DNA from: Clonostachys chloroleuca
Taxonomy: Eukaryota; Ascomycota; Sordariomycetes; Hypocreales; Bionectriaceae
Direction: 5' to 3'
Assembly (NCBI GenBank): GCA_037952775.1
Contig: JBANAY010000004.1
Coordinates: 1,612,001-1,676,000 of the forward strand
Length of the DNA stretch: 64,000 nucleotides
Shown here: piece after piece, positions 1 through 10,145 of the stretch
Layout: every line of letters begins with the position of its first letter
Numbering within the stretch: the stretch's first letter is position 1
Notes under the pieces: model-generated
What the model saw: the letters and a program-made list of their open reading frames with translations, nothing else
What the model was told of the DNA's origin: nothing
The model's database searches: none
Translations under genes and position numbers: made by a program

Positions 1-1
1 T

Positions 2-1046
2 GGAAACATTTCCGTTGCTTCCGGTCTGGCGATCATCTATAAGCATATGACCTCCATGGGCTTGTTTGGTGCGGGCTTTGCGGCCATTTACCCGAAATAC
101 GGTGGCATGTCCGAAGTCGCCCAAGTGGGCTGCCGAGCGGCTGCTGTTGGCGGCGCTGTGTACATGCTGGGTACGGGGATGAAAGAGGTATCAAAGCCTG
201 AAGGAGACGACGCGGAGCAAGTGCTCCAAGTCGCGCTCACCAACGGCATTGACGTTCAAACCAAGCTCCTTGTCCAATCCACTGAGAAAGCGAACAGCGA
301 TGTTCAATTGAGCAGACTGACGGCTGTAGTGGAATCTTCTCTTTCGTCGGTCTTTAATGTTGTTATTGAAGGGGCACCTACTCCAGCCGTGGCTGTGGTA
401 GCATTTCCTCCGTCCTCGGTTTCGACTAAAGATGGCCAGGTATCTACTTATCCCATCTACGCCATGATTCATTCCAGCGATACTGGCGAATGTCCTTCTT
501 CCAAATGTGAGTAAATACTTGCTTCTTTTCTTCTTCTCTTTGGGATTTATCCCACGTGTTAGGATGATTCACTTTTTACGAATACTTATCTACATTGTCT
601 GAACTTCATTGACGATTACAACTCTGACAACCTGATTCACACCTTGTCATTATTCATCATGTTCCTGGGACTTTCTGTTCAAAGCACTCGCTAACATGAC
701 TGCTATAGGTGTTGTGTATTTAAGTACAGTTACTTCCGCCGATTCTCATGGGTTCTTAGTTGAAGCCCTCTCGTCCTTGCTGTCCACCATTACTATTGAT
801 GGCGACGTTCCCAGTTCAAGTTTCCAGGTCTACTATGAACAGAAGACCGCCTCCTCATCGGTTGAGGTGGATGGCCCCATCATTCGTATGCCACAGCCGT
901 GCTTAGATCTAGCCTTCAACGATGATGTTATGAGTCATGTTCGCGCGGCATGGGACGCTGTGACGCGTGTTGATGAAGCTGCTGATGGAGCTGGCTACAT
1001 GACGTTCGAGGATCGCGAAGGTGTTGATGATGACCCATTTGACTAG
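2..1046 (+). CDS. MRS6: Rab escort protein (Rab geranylgeranyltransferase component A), C-terminal part
   Basis: This is the 3' part of a gene cut by the left edge of the window. Exons are 2-506 and 709-1046; the 202-bp intron has a GTGAGT donor and a TAG acceptor, and the split codon gives Cys. The first visible exon carries the hallmark of the GDI/REP superfamily: a YPKYGG-SEVAQVGCRAAAVGG stretch leading into YMLGTG, matching the conserved block in which GDI and REP proteins contact the Rab switch region. The acidic C-terminus ending in DDDPFD fits fungal REP rather than the shorter Rab-GDI. Family knowledge: REP presents newly made Rab GTPases to geranylgeranyltransferase II and delivers them to membranes. 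The gene converges on the kleisin gene, and their stop codons lie about 340 bp apart. GDI is the main alternative, but the variant block and the long acidic tail favour REP. Confidence 0.8.
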
Positions 1047-1381
1047 ACTAGCGGATATAATGAATAATGAACAAACGAACTTTTCACTAAACCCCTGAAC
1101 CCTTGCAAATAAACCGAATCGATGATCCCGATTGCTAACGTGAGAAATTGCCCAATGTTTCACCCCAGCGAGCACAAAGTCTGCGAAGTTTTCAAATATC
1201 ACTAAACGCCACTTCCGCGATAGTTGGTGCTTCAGAACCGAAGACCATATTACCAAGAGCATCATGCCCTTCCCATGTTTGTAAAGTCAAAACCAACAAC
1301 AAAAGTCCTCATGAATATCCGAAACGCCCATCATGATTCTGAGATATCAATCATCTCAACGGCAGAAGCCGTCCTCTTCGC
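1047..1381. other. intergenic, convergent 3' ends
   Basis: About 335 bp between the stop codons of the convergent REP and REC8-like genes. It should hold both 3' UTRs. I see no convincing gene or repeat. If the REC8-like frame is read straight through its TAG without a frame change, it stops at 1351, inside this stretch. Confidence 0.5.
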
Positions 1382-3583
1382 TCACTCGGCACGCTCGCCA
1401 CGTGCAGCACCGCGGCTGCTAGACGGCAAGCCGACGTGGATTTCCCCAAACGGTTCCATGGCACGGCTGCCGGTCTGACGAACAGAAACCTCGTTCTTCG
1501 TCGCCAGAGACAGGACGTGGAGGAACGCCTGCGCGGCGGTGTCTTGTCGTGCACACCGGGAGTCGCGAGCTGCTCAAAATCGACCCAAGTACGTCCCTTG
1601 TTGTCTGGGGCGGCGACTTTGTCCGCCTCCGCGGTGGCGTATTCCAGGAAGTTCTGGCTGGCAATATCAAGGCCGCCGCTCTGGCTGTGCGAGTTCTCCG
1701 CATTGGTTTCATTTGCCTGGTGGCCATCTCTGTTCGGTCCTGCCTAAGCGACCTGGAGAGGCACCGGGGCACTAAAGTCGGAACCAAAGCCTCCATCGCT
1801 GTAACGCTCGATCGATTGAAGGATGCTCCCGTGGCCGGCCTTCTGGGCAGATCCACGCACGGATGACCCCGGAATGACTGAGCCCTGTCTGGACCAGGGC
1901 ATGATGGCAGAGGAGTGTCGATCTGAAAGGGGGCCGGCGGCGCCCATCCCGATTTCTGGGATCGGCTCCTCGCCGAAGATGACAGGCTCGTCGTTGCGGG
2001 CGATCTCTACCTCTTCATTGTTGACTCTCTTTGTCAAGTGCTCGTCCTGGCTCTTCGCTTCTTCTTCTGGTGTGAAGGCCTCGGATCTCTTGCGACGTCC
2101 ACGCCTCTCTTTGACCTCTTGGACAGCGAACTGGTCCGCAAAGTCTGGCCCTAGAAGATTGGTCATGAACTGATGGCCAGCGAAATCCTCTGCAAGGGGG
2201 TTGGGGACAGAGCCCAAACCGACATTTGCAATGCCGTTGTCGAACAGAAATGCCCGGGCGTTCTTCTTTGATTGGCCTAGAGTGACTCTCGCTGGGTCTT
2301 TGCATACAGCGTCCATGTTGTCTAGATACTCCAAATCCCATCGTTCCATTTCCCTATGGGAAACGTACTCCCGCTCATCAAGCAGGACGTTCGCCTTGCG
2401 AGGGCGCCCCTTGCGACTGTGTGCAACATGCATATTGGGAGAAGATGGTACGAGGGAAGGTGTTGACGATGGGAGACGATCCCAGTTTGCTGCTTGAGCT
2501 TGGATGGGGAACGCTTCTGCGTCAGGCAGGACTTCCTCATCTCCCAACACCAGCGCCTTGAAATTTTTGGCAAGGCGGTTATTCGTATTTTGCTGCCCAA
2601 AGCCCTCACCTATTTCGATGTCTTCTGGGTTTGGAAGAGGCGGAAGGACAGGTTCATCGTCCAGAAGTTCAAGGATATTCCCATCTGCATCTATTTCGAG
2701 GCCAATCATGCCGCCTAGAGCGTCGTCGTCGTCAAAAGGGTTGACGTCTGCTGACAGACCACGGTGGAATGGCTTGAACCCAGACGGGATTTGCTGGCCA
2801 AAGTCGGAGGGGATATGATAGCTCCGAGCCGAGAGAGAAGACTCAGGGAGGTTGATGCTGAACCGGGAATGCTTGCGCCCTACAGAACCGCTGTTTTGGC
2901 TTGCAAGGGGTGTGAGATGGGAGTATTGGTTACTCGAAGTGTTGCTTGCTTGCAGGATTTGACTGGCATCCCACTTCAGCAGATCGAGCTGAGGCAAAGC
3001 TGCCAACGGATCAAAGGTCGGATCATCTTCGAGGACGATATTGTGTCGCCTTTGGGAGAGACGTTAGTGCTGGACTACACCACTCTAGGTAGAGAGACAA
3101 GGAACAACGCAAACTCACTTTGTCTTTCCGGCCTGCGGATCAGTCTCGCTTTGCTGCATGGATTTGAAATAGGAAACCATTTCGGTCTGGGTTCTCTCGG
3201 CGTCTGATAGGACATAGTTGCATTGTTGGGAGAAAACTCGCGAGACGCCGTAGAGTAGGCTTGCTTGCAATCGCAAGGCAAGAGGGGCTCCCGGGTCAAG
3301 AATTTTCTCGCATGCCCTTGGCACATTGACTTCTTGGATGAGTTTCCTCGAAACTTTCTTCTGGGTCCCCTTTCCTACGGTGGCGACGAGCCTTTGTCCA
3401 AGTTAGGGCTAATGATGGTATCGCCAAGTGACAGGCAGGCAAGGGTAGAGGGGGACAAGACGTACCAGATTGTGGCCACTCCATACTGAGTGTTGGTGAG
3501 TACTATTAAAGTATCAGCTTCGAGATGATTACTTTCAGATCGAAGTGCAAGAATGCGAGCTTACTCTCATGGCTGTAAAACAT
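1382..3583 (-). CDS. REC8: REC8-type meiotic cohesin kleisin, C-terminus interrupted (possible pseudogene)
   Basis: Exons on the minus strand are 3583-3565, 3502-3466, 3391-3119 and 3049 onward. The join gives MFYSHEILTNTQYGVATIWL, the classic start of Rad21/Rec8 kleisins, followed by the EKILDPGAPLALRLQASLLYGV block that binds SMC3. The middle is acidic and low in conservation. Kleisins close the SMC1/SMC3 ring; Rec8 is the meiotic form. The reading frame stops at TAG 1746-1744 after 544 codons. Family-like sequence nevertheless continues in the same frame (SQNFLEYATAEAD, then WVDFEQLATPGVHDKT, plus strand about 1700-1545). It then resumes in a different frame as AAQAFLHVLSLATKN and MEPFGEI, the winged-helix C-terminus that binds SMC1, ending at TGA 1384-1382. 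So there are two lesions: one nonsense codon and one frame change near 1540. No splice site of normal intron size removes the stop. The product may be a truncated kleisin, or the gene may be dead or mis-sequenced. Family assignment is firm; REC8 rather than RAD21 is likely but less certain. Confidence 0.75.
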
Positions 3584-6500
3584 GCTGATTGCAGCCCGTA
3601 GGCTCTGGAGTGCTGTTAAAGGGGTTGCTGAGAACCACGCGCTCAAGACCCAAGAACTTGTTAGGTGATTAGATAGGTAGGTGAAGACCAATATCAATAA
3701 AGAATGGAGATTCTCGAGAGAACATCTAAGAGATGCTGTTTTGCAGGATATTTGGCAGAGAAAGAGAGGGTTGTTGGGAGTGAAGCGAGGTGGAGATGGC
3801 TTCGAAATGTGAGGGGGACAATTTGGTTTTCGCGACGCGACGCGTTAAGGTAATACGCTGCCAAAGCGGTCTGCGATTTCAGTGAATGCGATGGCTGCAA
3901 CGAGAGGCAGAAAGAAGCTGGTTCCAGAGGGTGCCAGTGGCTCTTTGCAGGCGGTGACCGATGAGGGCGGTCAGCGGTAGCGAGCAGGTACTCTGCCAAC
4001 TCGATCGCCTTGCGCATCATGGGATTCGCTTTTGATATTCACCGCCTCTCAGCACTCTCTACTCTCACGAATAATATATTAGGCTACTTTGATTGTCAAT
4101 AGCTAGGCACCCCTATCGGCGCACTGAATCACACACTTAGACGGCATTGCGCTCCTTCCCACCGTAGCACTCACTTCGAGGTAAGCAAACGGCGGCCTCA
4201 CAAGGCCATTTTCCTTTCCCAAGGCTAGACTTCCGTGAATGTTGCAACAAAAACATGTAGTTTAGGTACCTCTCAAGGGAGAAGTGCTCCCAGTCCCTGT
4301 CCCGAGATCCATCCTCGGAATCAAGGCCACTATCCGATGTGCTCAATTCTAGTCTACACCGTTAAGGGCGTGGCTCCTGGACTCAATGACGGAAGCAAAA
4401 TCGACCCATGACATTAGTAGGGTGCATTAAGCATTTCAGTCAGCGCAAAGGTGCAGCCAGGACGGGTAGCGTCGACGCTTGAAGTGTAGGCATGTCGGAT
4501 GTCCTCCTTGATGTGCTGTGTCTGCTTTCCTTTGCATTCCTCTTTGATCAAGATATTTCTATTTTCGGCCAGTGATCACATCCGCTAGGGTCACATCCAC
4601 TAAAAATTATGGGTTGTGTTGTTGTCTGAGGTATTGAGGCTGGGTGCAGGCTTGAGAGGAGGCGGTGGCTTCTGTAGATGCCCAACCAGCAACTGCTACT
4701 AGGAGTCTATTGGACACCGAGAGCCATCACATGCAAGAATTCCCGGAAAAGACAGGTCCTGCGTTCTTAGAGTCTCACCATCAGCTGGCGACGAGCGTGA
4801 TCTTCAAAAGTGTGGCCAGCATTGGCTTGGCTTTAAAGATTCCTCGAGACCCTGGCCACCCCCGCAAACAATGCCCCAGTGCAAGCACACCATTAGGTAC
4901 CATGGCTGAGACCTGTGTATCAGAGCTCATGGCGAGTTGGCAATACGTAAGATTACTGTGCACCCCGCCTTGGATTTGCTTTATTCCCCTAGTTTGGTAT
5001 CGTGACCTCGAGTTGCCAGAATGATGCCGAGTAATGCGAGCAGGTAGGTGCACGCCTTCCAGCAAAGGTCGGGCAAACCGTCTTTCGAGTAGTTTTGGGA
5101 CCAGCGACTGCGGGCTAGTTTGTACGACATCGGAGTGTATATCGCGGGCCGCATCTGAGGGATCTCATCCGGCTACAAGGCTCTGGAGCTTCTTCCATCT
5201 TGAGCTTGAATCAAGCCGCAGGTTGTCACATGAGGGGGAAGGTGGGACGGACGTGGCTGCTGCTGCATCTCGGTGAGGCGGACGAGGTGTGGGTGGGTGG
5301 ATCCGTCGGAAAGTGCTCTGGGTGCACTTGCCTTGTTGCAACTGCCTTCCAGAACGCTTCGTCCCTCAAGATTGACGAGTAATCTCTGCCTTGTCTTCGA
5401 CACACACACGGTGACATACCGTGGATCAAGAGGCGAAAAAGCAAATCTGAAGCCGAAGCATCACAACAACATGCCCGGGCGAGCCGAAACATTTCAAGAC
5501 AGTCCGCCCAACATCGTTAGCCTGGCACTCGCGGCTCAAGTCAAGACCAAGTGCGTGACTAGTGCAGCCATCGTTTGTGCTTACCCTTTACTGTCATCCA
5601 ACCACTGCTGTCAGTATGGATGTGTGAGGCCGAGCTTACAATAGCGCCGACACACTCTGGGGAAGAAGGAAAAAATAATAAAACGATAGATAGGCCATCG
5701 AACCACCCTCTCGGTGAGACAACTAATTTCTCTTCTTGCGCGTACTTCGCTGAATTTTGAAACACGAAGAGATCTGAGCATCCCCAAGTGGATCGCTCGC
5801 ACCACCGCTCTCCTATCTTTGGCACTCAGGCACTCAACCAGTGCCTCAATCGTCTGATGGTCCCTGACATGCTTGACCCATATATCTCCCTCCCTGGAGG
5901 AACGAGGTTGCCAGCCGGAGCCGCTGCTGGTATTCTGCCCTGGCCATTTACAACATAACAAGGTGTTCAAAAGCCTCACATCTTCGCGTCAACGAGAATG
6001 TAATCGCCTATTGATTGACTTGATTTACAGCCAAGCTTCTTTACCAGCTGTCTTGGTCTAGCTTGAAGTAGTGGTAATGCATGGCTGAACTCAGCCAATA
6101 GGGCCTCGCTACCAGAGAGTTGGAAAGCTGTGAGCAAAACGATGTACACCGTCACATGAGCCCCCACGTTGGACCCTCTGGGCTGTTTCGTTTATTCGTC
6201 AGAGAAAAAGGCCCAGAAAATTGGAGCGTACTTCAATACAGGGCCATGGCAGTCCTAAGCTGAAAATTACTCATCTTGAAACTTACATGTCATTTTTCTC
6301 CAGCTCTGGCTCTTCAGCTGAGACCTGCTATGCATTTGCGGCTCCGACCCCCCTCTCGTTTTCACAGCACTCTAGATCAAATCTTCCATGCGGTACGGAC
6401 CGGATTCGACCAAATCTCCGGCACTTACTGCGATGGTACATTGGCTCTCTCCTGAACCGCCTCATCACGTTGGGCTAAAGCCAAACTTCTTTGCCCAAAT

Positions 6501-7289
6501 GCTTCGGTGGATAAAGCATCCCGATACTACCAGACCGAACTTTTTACACAAGAATCCTAGAAACAGGGAGGCACTGAGAAAATCAATTCAGAGGCGCGAG
6601 AATCAAGGTTCCCGTGTCCAACTTTGGTTCTCACAGCCTTCCAACAACGGCGTAGGGGAGAAAATTGCAATGATCTTACTCCAACCAATCGCAGGCATTT
6701 ATCACCTTCAAAACACCTTTACCAACATCCTGGAACTCTCCTAATAGACTAGAACATCTCATATATGATCAAACTCGGTGGTCCTCCATGGTTGCTTCTC
6801 AGGGGAGCCTGGTATATTGTACGTTTCGCCCTAATATCTCGATCAACTTTGCCGCCATATGAGTCCGTCTCCCACACGTAACTTATTATTCAGGCAGGGA
6901 TCGTGTCACCACCGGTCTGCGTAATACGCGTATACTAGCCTGCAACAACCCTCTGCCTCTAGTCGTAAATCGTTTCAAGTGGTTTCCAAAACTTGGTCTC
7001 GCTATGACGGATGCACTCGATCATTCATGCTCCAAAAATGATGGCGAAGGCTCCCAATGCTGCAAATGATGACATATCTTCTTTTAGTTTGCCATTGTCA
7101 ATCACTCAGAAGACTAACATCGATCAGGGTGGCTCCGTCTCGCGTACAGAACGGGGCAAGAACCTTACCGAAGTGACTTCAGGGGTCATCGCATGTATAC
7201 TACCCGTCTTCGTATGCGTGAATGATCTCCGTTTGGGATCTGGTCGGTCATTTCGCGATACTGGCTTGCTATATTTATTTCCCGAAATT

Positions 7290-7778
7290 TTACGGGGACC
7301 CCTGAGAAGTGATCTTGGACCCGGTCTGTTGGTTCAGTTGAGACACCAAAAAGGTCATATCTTTTGTCACAAAACCCTGCCCCATTGCGCCACTTTTCGT
7401 AGAATTACAAGAAGGGAGAGGTGATAAAGACAAAAGCAACTGTATGCAAAGCCAACCAGATGACGGCATGCCCTCCTCCTGACTTTCGTGTCTTTGGTCG
7501 GTGGGCCCGGTGAAGGTGCTCGAGCAAATGAATTTGGCTTTGACACCAGGCACAGTGGCAGTTACACATAGTGTTCCGAGGTCTGTATCTTCTGGACAAG
7601 GTAGCTCGCCATTCTGAAGCTTCTTCAAGTTTGGCCAGCTACTCACAGGTCCATGATAGCAAATACCACTATCTGTGCCGGCCTTTCTCCTTGGAAAAAG
7701 GGTGGGTAGCACAATGTGTCCCATCAAACTAACGAGTATACTAGCTATAGCACGTACGGGAGCGAGGGAAGCTGGCAT
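7290..7778 (-). CDS. doubtful small cysteine-containing protein with hydrophobic N-terminus
   Basis: An ATG-initiated frame of 162 codons in an otherwise empty region. The first 30 residues are hydrophobic (AIASILVSLMGHIVLP), followed by RRK, so a signal peptide or anchor is possible. The next part has spaced cysteines in ICYHG, LPCPED, TLCVTA and KFICSS, which looks more like a small secreted protein than random translation. The last third looks random, so a real gene would probably end or splice earlier; a GTACGT donor lies just after codon 7. I recognise no family. It could equally be chance. Confidence 0.2.
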   Translation of the reverse strand: MPASLAPVRAIASILVSLMGHIVLPTLFPRRKAGTDSGICYHGPVSSWPNLKKLQNGELPCPEDTDLGTLCVTATVPGVKAKFICSSTFTGPTDQRHESQEEGMPSSGWLCIQLLLSLSPLPSCNSTKSGAMGQGFVTKDMTFLVSQLNQQTGSKITSQGSP

Positions 7779-8079
7779 CTCTGGGAGCTAAAACGAAGGT
7801 TAGATCTTGCTCGATAAGCTGACTCGAGCTACAGAGATGCTTCGAAATCTTGGCACTGGACACTGAGACCTTGGCTTCGGGGTGGCTGTACACCGCTCGG
7901 TCTAGCCCTCGGTGGTGGATGTTGTTGGTCAATGGGGTAGCACACCCTCTGGGGTTAATCAGATGCAACTGGGATCGTTGGCTTTGCATCTGATATGCCT
8001 ACCCCTGTATGTCCCACCCCACATAGTCACAGCAAGGTAGGCATGCGACTCCGCGATTCCGATGTGAGGGGGTCAACGA

Positions 8080-8098
8080 CCGTCAGTTAGACTGACGG
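8080..8098. repeat. perfect short inverted repeat
   Basis: CCGTCAGT-TAG-ACTGACGG, an 8-bp stem with a 3-base spacer, in the gene-free stretch. It could be a protein-binding palindrome or a transcript hairpin. No gene start lies close by. Confidence 0.4.
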
Positions 8099-10145
8099 AA
8101 ACATCTCGCTTGGGGTGAAAAAGGGTAATGGGGACGAGCATCGGCATTACCTGTTATTACCGGAGGCAGAAATCAGCCCACTATGACGCTGGGGTAATGT
8201 ACTTGGAGGTAAAGGAGCATTGGCAAAGGCTGATGGAGCAAGCAAGGAGATGTTAGCACTGAATCTAGTCGCTTTCGAAGTAGGGGTGGTGAGTTAGCGG
8301 CTTCGTAAGCATAACCCCCCTGCGAGCAAGAGAAAGGAAGCAAACTGATTACTTATCGAGTTGCACACACCGATTCTCATTATTGATCAACATCAGACTC
8401 CAGCTGGACAGGCCAGAGAGCTCGCAATCTCAACAATGAGGACGGCGGATGGACGGCGAAATTATGGAAAACTGCCGAAAGAGGCAAACCACCATCCAGG
8501 CTGCCGGGCTCCTCATGTTCCAGAGTTCCAGAAGCTCTCTCTCTGGCCGGCAGAGGCTTGAACAGGTGAGACCCCTCCGGCCCCCCTGTCAAGTGCTCGG
8601 AACCGCCAGGCTGGATGCATACACGCTGCGAGGCCTAACCTAACTATTTCCACTAACACGGTGAGTCAGTCTAGAGGAATGGCCAGCATATGTAACCCAG
8701 GAGGCCGCGGAGTGTACAGCGGGGCGGAAGAGCCTGTCTCTCGGGGCGGAAGAGCTTGTCTCTGCTTCGCCAGCTCTGGCAGCTCAACTTCCGGGCACCC
8801 GAAATCAGGCAAAGGCCAATGAGTGGCAAGTTGCCGCCAACACTACTCCATCAAGTTGCCAGGCTTGGAATAGCACAAAGTCCTTTGAATCATTAAGGGA
8901 GGATTTGATGTGGTTGTCATTGGCGGGAGTGTAACCACACCTGCGAGGTGGGCAACCAGCTATTGGCCCTCTTCGTGCCACTCCCTGATGCTATCGAGCT
9001 TGGAAAAAAGGCCGGTCGATAGCAGAATAACTTTCTTTTGCCTGGTGGTCCCAAGCCTCAAGATACTTCCTATCTTGTCTACTGTCTTTGCCTGAAGCGA
9101 CACTGCGTGGTCCGCTCACGGCCAATGACGCAACTCATCTCCTACACCCGCCCTTCTATTGGGCCCGTCGCCTCGAGCTAGAAGGCCGGCAGGCTAAGTT
9201 AATGTACCCGGATCAGTCACGGCGAGTCTTTAAGCTGCGACCGATATTATCCTGAGTCTAGTGCTGTGCACATCTATGCAGAGGCTCATGTGAGGCACCC
9301 GAAGGTGTGTCTGAGTGCGTGTGGCTATGAAGCAGGAGTGAGGATAGGCAAGCAACGGTCGGGCGGGGGAGGTAGATAACAGGGCAGGTTTTGTTTTTCG
9401 GACCTGATGTTTGGCCGAGGGATGAGCGAGGAGGAACCCCATCATATCCAGAGAACGCAGCCGAGTCAGTGCATTCCGAGTTCGTCGAGGTGATGACGAG
9501 AGGTCTGGGTCTTTAAGTTAAGATGGGGTGCGTCTGCCCGTCTGCCTGCCACAACCTTCCCATCCTTAACAAAGAACTTGCCAGCTATCCTCCTCAGAGC
9601 ATCTTCCAATTCAACGAGACCCGTGCCCCGTTTTGTTGTCAAGGGAGGAGTTGTCCGTTCCTCCTCTTTCAACCCTTATCGAGCTGCATAGCCTGGACCA
9701 AGATCCTTTCCCGCGCAAGCTCTCAGTCGAGCCCACCATCTCAGGACCATCGCGCTGCGACCCGCTCGGTGCTGTCATCGAGGCCTTCCCGGGAATAGTG
9801 ACTGCGGCAGGCACTTGGATTTGCCGGTCATCTCGAGCCATCTCTCCAGTACCGGGGCTAACCCATGCCAAGTCCAGTACTAGTTGCTTCCTCTCTCTAA
9901 CCTAGCATAGAGATCTGGGAGCTCAAGATACCCTTTTGCCCTACAGATTCGATCTGGCCTGCCGAGATCCCCTACCACCAATTTTACATCCTTGGTCCAG
10001 CAGGACTAGTTACCCAGCTGAACAGCTGTCGTTACGGCATTTACCCATCTAGCCCATCCTAGGGTGGCTAGAACCTGCATAGTGGGAGCTCTGACAGCAT
10101 CTGGAAGAAAGATAGAAGGCAATCCTTGCCGAAGCGTGATTCTAA

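Larger units (their letters stand above)
3584..10145. other. gene-poor 6.5-kb intergenic region
   Basis: The first part should be the promoter of the REC8-like gene and the last part that of the zinc-cluster gene. In between I find no protein I recognise. Open frames are short and lack convincing codon structure, except for a doubtful cysteine-containing frame at 7290-7778. A perfect 8-bp hairpin lies at 8080-8098. Base composition looks like the rest of the window, with no AT-rich RIP-like block and no terminal repeats that I could pair. Confidence 0.5.

Noticed and set aside
1541..1590. 50-nt intron (GTACTT...ACAAG) that would repair the REC8 frame change
   Set aside because: It joins the frames but would delete the kleisin-like WVDFEQLATPGVHDKT stretch and has a weak branch site; still worth an RNA check.
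1717..1752. 36-nt intron (GTCGCT...CCAG) that would remove the TAG from the REC8-like gene
   Set aside because: It keeps frame, but it is shorter than fungal introns usually are, its donor is poor, and it does not explain the later frame change.
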